From: Pelagerythrobacter marensis
Lineage (GTDB): Bacteria; Pseudomonadota; Alphaproteobacteria; Sphingomonadales; Sphingomonadaceae
Length of the DNA stretch: 64,000 nucleotides
Reading direction: 5' to 3'
NCBI RefSeq assembly: GCF_001028625.1
Contig: NZ_CP011805.1
Location: 2,031,001 to 2,095,000, forward strand
In this document: in pieces, positions 59,251 through 64,000 of the stretch
How the letters are laid out: the number at the start of each line of letters is the position of its first letter
Position numbering within the stretch: position 1 is the stretch's first letter
Translations under genes and position numbers: made by a program
The notes under the pieces: generated by a model
The model's database searches: none
Told to the model about the DNA's origin: nothing
The model's input: the letters and a program-made list of their open reading frames with translations, nothing else

Positions 59251-60417
59251 TCACCCGTATTCGATGCGGACCCGGCCTGCCGCCTCGCCCGCGATGCGGC
59301 GGGCGGTGTCGGTGTCCCCCGCGCTGGCGAGCGCCACGCCCATGCGGCGCCAGGGCCGGCTGGTCGGCTTGCCGAACAGGCGCACGTCGACCGTTCCGCC
59401 CGCAACCACAAGAGCATCCGCCAGCCCGGAATAGCGCAGGTTCGCGCTGTCGCGGTCGGCCAGGATCACCGCGCTGGCCGAAGGGCGCGCGCGGATCGGC
59501 GCGGGGATCGGCAGGCCCATGATCGCACGGGCGTGAAGGTCGAATTCGCTGAGGTTCTGGCTCACCAGCGTCACCATGCCGGTATCGTGCGGCCGCGGGC
59601 TCAGCTCGGAAAAGATCACCTCGTCCCCGCGCACGAAGAACTCGACCCCGAACAGGCCATAGCCGCCCAGATCGTCCACCACCTTGCGCGCCATGTCCTG
59701 CGCCGCGGCGATCGCGGCGTCGGTCATCGCGGCGGGCTGCCAGCTTTCCTGATAGTCGCCGCGTTCCTGCCGGTGGCCGATCGGCGGGCAGAACAGGACC
59801 CCGTCCCGCGTCCGCACGGTCAGCAGCGTGATCTCGTAATCGAAGTCGACGAACTGCTCGACAATCACGCGCCGGCGATCGCCGCGCATATTGGCGACGG
59901 CATGGTTCCAGGCGGCCTCAAGCCCGGCGGCATCGTCGACTTTGCTCTGCCCCTTGCCGGACGAGGACATGACCGGCTTGATCACGCAGGGAAAGCCGGT
60001 GTGCCCGGCCCCGGCGCGCACGTCCTCCAGCGTTTCCGCATAGCGATAGCGCGAAGTCGCCAGCCCCAGTTCCCCGGCGGCGAGATCGCGAATGCGGTCG
60101 CGGTTCATGGTCAGCTGCGTCGCGCGAGCGGAAGGGACGACATTGAACCCTTCGCCCTCCAGCTCGACCAGCATCTCGGTACGGATCGCCTCGACTTCGG
60201 GCACGATAAAGTCGGGCCGATGTTTCTCCACCGCCGCGCGCAGGGCCGCGCCGTCGAGCATCGGGAACACCTCGCGCGCGTCGGAAACCTGCATCGCGGG
60301 GGCGTTGTCGTAGGCATCGCAGGCCACGACCCAGGCGCCAAGGCGCTTTGTCGAAATCGCGAACTCGCGGCCAAGCTCTCCGGCACCCAGCAGGAGGATT
60401 TTCGTAGTGAAAGCCAT
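59251..60417 (-). CDS. purT: Formate-dependent phosphoribosylglycinamide formyltransferase
   Basis: PurT formylates GAR with formate and ATP in purine synthesis. The 388-aa ATP-grasp protein has ILLLGAGELGREFAISTKRL at the start, the KPVMSSSGKGQS P-loop-like segment (~150), VEQFVDFDYEITLLTVR, GHRQERGDYQESWQP and FSELSPRPHDTGMVTLVSQN. Full length. The S46 gene ends 34 bp away, convergent. It depends on a formate source such as PurU, also in this window. Confidence 0.95.
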   Translation of the reverse strand: MAFTTKILLLGAGELGREFAISTKRLGAWVVACDAYDNAPAMQVSDAREVFPMLDGAALRAAVEKHRPDFIVPEVEAIRTEMLVELEGEGFNVVPSARATQLTMNRDRIRDLAAGELGLATSRYRYAETLEDVRAGAGHTGFPCVIKPVMSSSGKGQSKVDDAAGLEAAWNHAVANMRGDRRRVIVEQFVDFDYEITLLTVRTRDGVLFCPPIGHRQERGDYQESWQPAAMTDAAIAAAQDMARKVVDDLGGYGLFGVEFFVRGDEVIFSELSPRPHDTGMVTLVSQNLSEFDLHARAIMGLPIPAPIRARPSASAVILADRDSANLRYSGLADALVVAGGTVDVRLFGKPTSRPWRRMGVALASAGDTDTARRIAGEAAGRVRIEYG

Positions 60418-60503
60418 GCCGGCGATCTAGCGCGAATGGCGCGCCGCGACCATGCCGGATTCGCCGCCGCGTGCGCCCCGGGACGAAGCGGCCGGCAACC
60501 GTG

Positions 60504-61415
60504 TCAGGCGCGCCGCCGATGTCCCAGCAGCGCGTCGCGCCGCTCCACCTGGCCGCGACCACGGGCGCGGGCATGAACCAGCGCCAGCTCCGCCCGGCGC
60601 AGGGTTTCGTCCGCATCCGCACATATGGCGGAAATCCCCACGCTGGCCCTGAGATCGATCGCGCCGGCGACCCCGTCCTTGTCGGTCGCCCGGTCCAGCT
60701 CCGCCAGGGTCGCTGTGGCAACCGCCTCGGCAGCCGGGGCGGCATCGTCGGGCATCAGAACGGCGAAGCGCTCGTCCCCGATGCGGGCCAGAATGTGATC
60801 GCGGTGGAGGAGCGCCCGCAGCAGATCGGCAAAGGCCGAAATGATGCGATCGCCCTCGCTTGCCCCGTGGCGCAGCCATAGCGGGTGCAGATGGCCGATA
60901 TCGAACAGAGCAAGCGAGCCGCCCGCGCGGCGGTCCACCAGATGGCCGAGCATGGTGTGGAAGGCCCGCCGGTTCGCAAGGCCGGTGAGCGGATCGGTCA
61001 TCGAAGCGGCGAACAGGCGTTCTTCCAGCGCCCGCCGTTCTTCCATCGACCGCATGATGCCGACCGCGGCGTAGACCGCCCCCTCGCCATCGAGCAACGG
61101 GCGGAGCTGCAGCGTGAACCAGGCGGTTCCGCCGTCGGCTTTCCGCGCCGCGAATTCGAACCATCCGGGCGCGCCGCCATCGTGCATGACCGTATCGAGA
61201 TAGGCATGGACCGCATCGGCCCGACCGGGTTCTGCCAGATCCGCGAGATGGGGACTTGCCGGCCTGTCGGGGCCGGCGATGCCAAGCTGCTCGATCCCCG
61301 AAGAGGCATGTACGACGAACCCCGCTCGGTCGAGCTTGAGCACGATGTCGCGCTCCCCCTCCGCCAGCAGCCCATAAAGTGCCGCCCCCTCGTGGAGGGT
61401 AAAGTCCTGAATCAT
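60504..61415 (-). CDS. PAS plus degenerate GGDEF-domain protein
   Basis: 303-aa soluble protein. Residues ~1-140 look like a PAS domain (VLKLDRAGFVVHASSGIEQL, GTAWFTLQLRPLLDGEGAVY). Then SMTDPLTGLANRRAF opens a GGDEF domain. The active-site loop reads ARIGDERFAVLMPDD instead of ARIGGDEFAVLLPDD, so the metal/substrate motif is altered, and the LFDIGHLHPLWLRHG segment replaces the usual DxDxFKxxND. A catalytically dead sensor is inferred. Start at ATG 61415. The 223 bp to the next gene (61416-61638) are strikingly A+T-rich. Confidence 0.85.
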   Translation of the reverse strand: MIQDFTLHEGAALYGLLAEGERDIVLKLDRAGFVVHASSGIEQLGIAGPDRPASPHLADLAEPGRADAVHAYLDTVMHDGGAPGWFEFAARKADGGTAWFTLQLRPLLDGEGAVYAAVGIMRSMEERRALEERLFAASMTDPLTGLANRRAFHTMLGHLVDRRAGGSLALFDIGHLHPLWLRHGASEGDRIISAFADLLRALLHRDHILARIGDERFAVLMPDDAAPAAEAVATATLAELDRATDKDGVAGAIDLRASVGISAICADADETLRRAELALVHARARGRGQVERRDALLGHRRRA

Positions 61416-61638
61416 TGTGTGCGCCCCAGCCCTGTTATTTGCAGTTAACCCGGCATGCGCCCTTATTAAGATCGGCGGGCGCATTACCAACAAGATAAGA
61501 CAGAAAGTAAGATAAGCCCGTTAATCGTGTTAACTAAAGTTATCTAACTATCGAATCACCTTGTCTTTACATTAACCAAAGAGCGCGATTTGTGGAGTCA
61601 TTCATCGCCACGCTGTAAGATTTGCGTATAGGCACTGC

Positions 61639-62304
61639 CTACAATTCGATCATTATGCGGACTTTGCCCGGCTCGACGCCGTAAGAGCGGGCAATCGCAT
61701 CGCGGCTTCGCCCCAGCGTTTCGCGCACATCCGCGCTTTCATGCGCATCGCCGAGATCGTCCGGCGGCACCGACAGCGCTTCGGCAATCGCCGCGATCCG
61801 GCTGTCGAGCGGGCGCGCCTTGCCCTTTTCCCACGCCCACACCGTGGGCTTGCTGACACCCAGGCGATCGCCCAGCTCGGCAAGGGTCAAGCCGCGCGCC
61901 TTGCGCAGGCGCTGGAGACGGCCACCGAACGATTCGCCCAGCGCCTGCGGCCGCTGGCTCGGTTCGCCCAGGTCGAGGCCGCTTTCGCTCTTCAACTGGG
62001 CGGCAGACAGCGCCGCGGCCGACAGCGGCTCGTCGAAACGGCAACCGAACAGATTGTCGCTCGCCCAGACCACGCGCGCCGCGACCATGCCCGCTTCGGG
62101 AAAGTCGATGTCGATCGGATCGCCGACAGCCAGTTCGGTCTCGCTTTCCAGCAACAGGCCGGTTGCGGACGCGTTGTGGACCCGCACCGGGCGTCCGCCG
62201 CCCGACTGGTCGCTGCCGATCGTTTCGAAACGCAAGGTCCGGCGCAGTGCGCGCGGTTTGCCCCCCGGCGCCCCTTCATCTTCCAGATGTGCCGAAATCG
62301 CCAT
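61639..62304 (-). CDS. PilZ domain fused to XRE-type helix-turn-helix regulator
   Basis: 221-aa protein. Residues ~15-105 are PilZ-like (VRVHNASATGLLLESETELA, GDPIDIDFPEAGMVAARVVW), though the RxxxR and DxSxxG c-di-GMP motifs are only partly kept (RALRRTLRF, NASATG). Residues ~125-185 form an XRE helix-turn-helix (LRKARGLTLAELGDRLGVSK, PTVWAWEKGKARPLD). It may be a c-di-GMP-responsive transcription factor. It lies beside the GGDEF-like gene. Confidence 0.85.
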   Translation of the reverse strand: MAISAHLEDEGAPGGKPRALRRTLRFETIGSDQSGGGRPVRVHNASATGLLLESETELAVGDPIDIDFPEAGMVAARVVWASDNLFGCRFDEPLSAAALSAAQLKSESGLDLGEPSQRPQALGESFGGRLQRLRKARGLTLAELGDRLGVSKPTVWAWEKGKARPLDSRIAAIAEALSVPPDDLGDAHESADVRETLGRSRDAIARSYGVEPGKVRIMIEL

Positions 62305-62388
62305 TCACCGCTCCTTTTCGGGAGAGGCTCGACCAGGCGAGTTAAGGAATGGTTAGCCGGTGTGACCGAACGAGCAGTTAACCGTCTG

Positions 62389-63669
62389 CTATGCCGCCTC
62401 GTCGTCCACATCGAGGCCGTAGGCCGTGTGGAGAACGCGCACCGCAAGCTCGGTCTCATCCTCGTCGATCATCACCGAAACCTTGATCTCGCTGGTGGAA
62501 ATCGCCTGAATGTTGATCCCGCGATCGGACAGCGAGCGGAACATCGTCGCGGCGACCCCGGCATGGCTTTTCATGCCCACCCCGACGACCGAGATCTTGG
62601 CGATCTTCGAATCGGTGATGATGCGGTTGAAGCCGATGTCGCCTCGCCGATCCTCCAGCAGCGCCTGAGCGCGCGCCAGATCGGCCTGCGGAACGGTGAA
62701 GGTCACGTCGGTCTCGCCCTTGTCGCGGCCGACGTTCTGGATGATCATGTCGACGTTGATCGACGCCTGGGCGAGCGGTTCGAAGATGAAGGCGACCGCC
62801 CCCGGCTTGTCGGGCACGCGGGTGAGAATGACCTTGGCCTCGTTCTTGTCGTGCGCAATGCCGGTGACGAGTTGGCGTTCCATGTCGCCCTTCTCCACTA
62901 GTTGGTTCATCTCTTCTTCGGAAACGATCATCGTGCCGGGAATATCGTCCGCCGCCGCGGCATCGTCACCGATGAAGCTGGACAGGACCTGGAGCCGGAC
63001 ATCTTCCTTCATCGCCAGGCCGACTGAGCGGGTCTGCAGCACTTTCGCACCGACCGATGCGAGTTCGAGCATTTCCTCGTACGTCACGGCCTTCAGCTTG
63101 CGCGCCTTGGCCACGATCCGCGGGTCGGTGGTATAGACGCCGTCGACATCGGTATAGATATCGCATCGGTCGGCCCCGACCGCCGCCGCGACGGCGACCG
63201 CGGAAGTATCCGAACCGCCGCGCCCCAGCGTCGTCAGCCGCCCATCGTCGCCAATGCCCTGGAAGCCGGGAATGACCGCGATCTCGCCCGCTGCCATCGA
63301 AGACATCAGGGCCTCGGGATCGATCGCGTCGATCCGCGCCTTAGCATGAGCTTCCACCGTGCGAACCGGCAATTGCCAGCCGAGCCACGAGCGCGCCTTG
63401 CAGCCAAGCGACTGCAGCGTCAGCGCCAGGAGGCCGCTGGTCACCTGTTCGCCGCTGGCGACGACCACGTCGTATTCGGCCGGATCGTAAAGCGCATTGG
63501 CCTCGCGGCAGAAATTGACCAGGCGATCGGTTTCCCCCGCCATCGCGGAAACGACCACCGCCACTTCGTGCCCGGCCGCCTGCTGCTTGCGCACGATATT
63601 GGCGACGCGGCGGATGCGCTCGGTCCCGGCCATCGAAGTGCCGCCGAATTTCATCACTATGCGCGCCAA
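62389..63669 (-). CDS. lysC: Aspartate kinase
   Basis: First enzyme of the lysine/threonine/methionine pathway. The 426-aa protein has the kinase domain MKFGGTSMAGTERIRRVANI, VASGEQVTSGLLALTLQSLG, FQGIGDDGRLTTLGRGGSDT and two C-terminal ACT domains (VILTRVPDKPGAVAFIFEPL, VGVGMKSHAGVAATMF). I choose the TTG at 63669, giving MARIVMKFGG, because GGGGAG lies 9 bp upstream and this is the usual family start. It is divergent from ubiG. Confidence 0.96.
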   Translation of the reverse strand: MARIVMKFGGTSMAGTERIRRVANIVRKQQAAGHEVAVVVSAMAGETDRLVNFCREANALYDPAEYDVVVASGEQVTSGLLALTLQSLGCKARSWLGWQLPVRTVEAHAKARIDAIDPEALMSSMAAGEIAVIPGFQGIGDDGRLTTLGRGGSDTSAVAVAAAVGADRCDIYTDVDGVYTTDPRIVAKARKLKAVTYEEMLELASVGAKVLQTRSVGLAMKEDVRLQVLSSFIGDDAAAADDIPGTMIVSEEEMNQLVEKGDMERQLVTGIAHDKNEAKVILTRVPDKPGAVAFIFEPLAQASINVDMIIQNVGRDKGETDVTFTVPQADLARAQALLEDRRGDIGFNRIITDSKIAKISVVGVGMKSHAGVAATMFRSLSDRGINIQAISTSEIKVSVMIDEDETELAVRVLHTAYGLDVDDEAA

Positions 63670-63749
63670 GTCTCGTCGCTCCCCTGCATTGATGCCCGCC
63701 GTGCCTGCGGGCGCTGGTGCCGGTCCTTGCGCGCTGTTAGGGGGGGCGC

Positions 63750-64000
63750 ATGGGCGATGCAACAATCTCGGGTGAAACCAATTCTACGGGCGGCCAAACC
63801 ATCCGCCCCGGCGAAGCCGAGCATTTCGGCGCGCTGGCGCACGACTGGTGGGACCCGAAAGGGTCCTCTGCCATGTTGCACCGGCTCAACCCCGTTCGCC
63901 TCGCCTTCGTGCGCGATGCGATCGACGGCCACTGGGCGGGCGATCCGCGCGGGGCCAGGCCGCTTGCCGGGCGCAGCGCGCTCGACGTCGGCTGCGGTGC
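63750..64000 (+). CDS. ubiG: Ubiquinone O-methyltransferase UbiG (5' part only)
   Basis: The reading frame runs off the window end after 83 codons. It has the UbiG N-terminus (RPGEAEHFGALAHDWWDPKG, MLHRLNPVRLAFVRDAI) and begins the SAM motif ALDVGCG. The protein would methylate ubiquinone precursors. GGGGGGCG precedes the ATG. The lysC/ubiG divergent pair is common in alphaproteobacteria. Confidence 0.93.
   Translation, partial: MGDATISGETNSTGGQTIRPGEAEHFGALAHDWWDPKGSSAMLHRLNPVRLAFVRDAIDGHWAGDPRGARPLAGRSALDVGCG

Overview
The window reads as a high-GC alphaproteobacterial chromosome, most likely order Sphingomonadales and probably an Erythrobacteraceae-type organism. This rests on gene content and order rather than a database search: a PilZ plus XRE-type helix-turn-helix fusion, a fused alpha/beta 2-oxoacid dehydrogenase E1, an S46 dipeptidyl peptidase, several TonB-dependent receptors, divergent lysC/ubiG and a secE-nusG-rplK-rplA block. 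The flagellar third of the window looks visibly less GC-rich than the 22-31 kb and 50-63 kb stretches.

Region 1 (1-18.56 kb) is a compact flagellar locus in two convergent blocks. The plus block runs flgH, flgI, flgB, flgC, fliE, fliF, a 129-aa unknown, fliH, fliI, fliJ-like, fliK-like, flgD, flgE, a SpoA-domain FliM-like gene, fliN, fliO, fliP, a sigma-28 gene, a TPR gene and a 119-aa unknown. The minus block runs fliQ, fliR, flhB, flhA and a TPR gene. Most junctions are 1-11 bp overlaps. The export apparatus and rod/hook/ring genes are complete enough to build a hook-basal body, but the switch is odd. No recognisable fliG lies here, the FliM-like protein lacks the CheY-binding N-terminus and a recognisable GGxG middle domain, FliF is about 150 residues short, and FlhB carries NPEH instead of NPTH. 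This is the most unusual part of the window.

Region 2 (18.7-31.8 kb) holds a propeller/amidohydrolase giant, the E1 fusion with an overlapping malonyltransferase-like gene whose carboxylate-binding Arg is replaced, a TonB receptor, a Baeyer-Villiger-type monooxygenase, a molybdopterin-domain protein, and a deacetylase/GNAT pair of exopolysaccharide type. Region 3 (31.8-34.3 kb) is the ribosomal/transcription block rplA-rplK-nusG-secE. Region 4 (34.5-40.7 kb) has an AGCS symporter, an SRPBCC-alcohol dehydrogenase-SDR operon, and a cation diffusion facilitator overlapped with a small lipoprotein. Region 5 (40.8-45.1 kb) is a TonB receptor coupled to a Tat-exported PLP enzyme, then tRNA-Leu(CAG).

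Region 6 (45.3-49.55 kb) has an NDUFA9-like dehydrogenase, an NfeD/SPFH pair, a small unknown gene overlapping a response regulator, and about 760 bp without a protein gene. That gap holds a strong sigma-70-like promoter with a palindrome, a nested-stem RNA (possibly 6S RNA), and REP-like inverted repeats. Region 7 (49.55-64 kb) is metabolic: dienelactone hydrolase, aldehyde dehydrogenase, DUF421, purU, nitronate monooxygenase, katG, S46 peptidase, purT, a degenerate GGDEF protein, the PilZ-HTH regulator, lysC and the start of ubiG. purU (formate producer) and purT (formate consumer) lie 6 kb apart.
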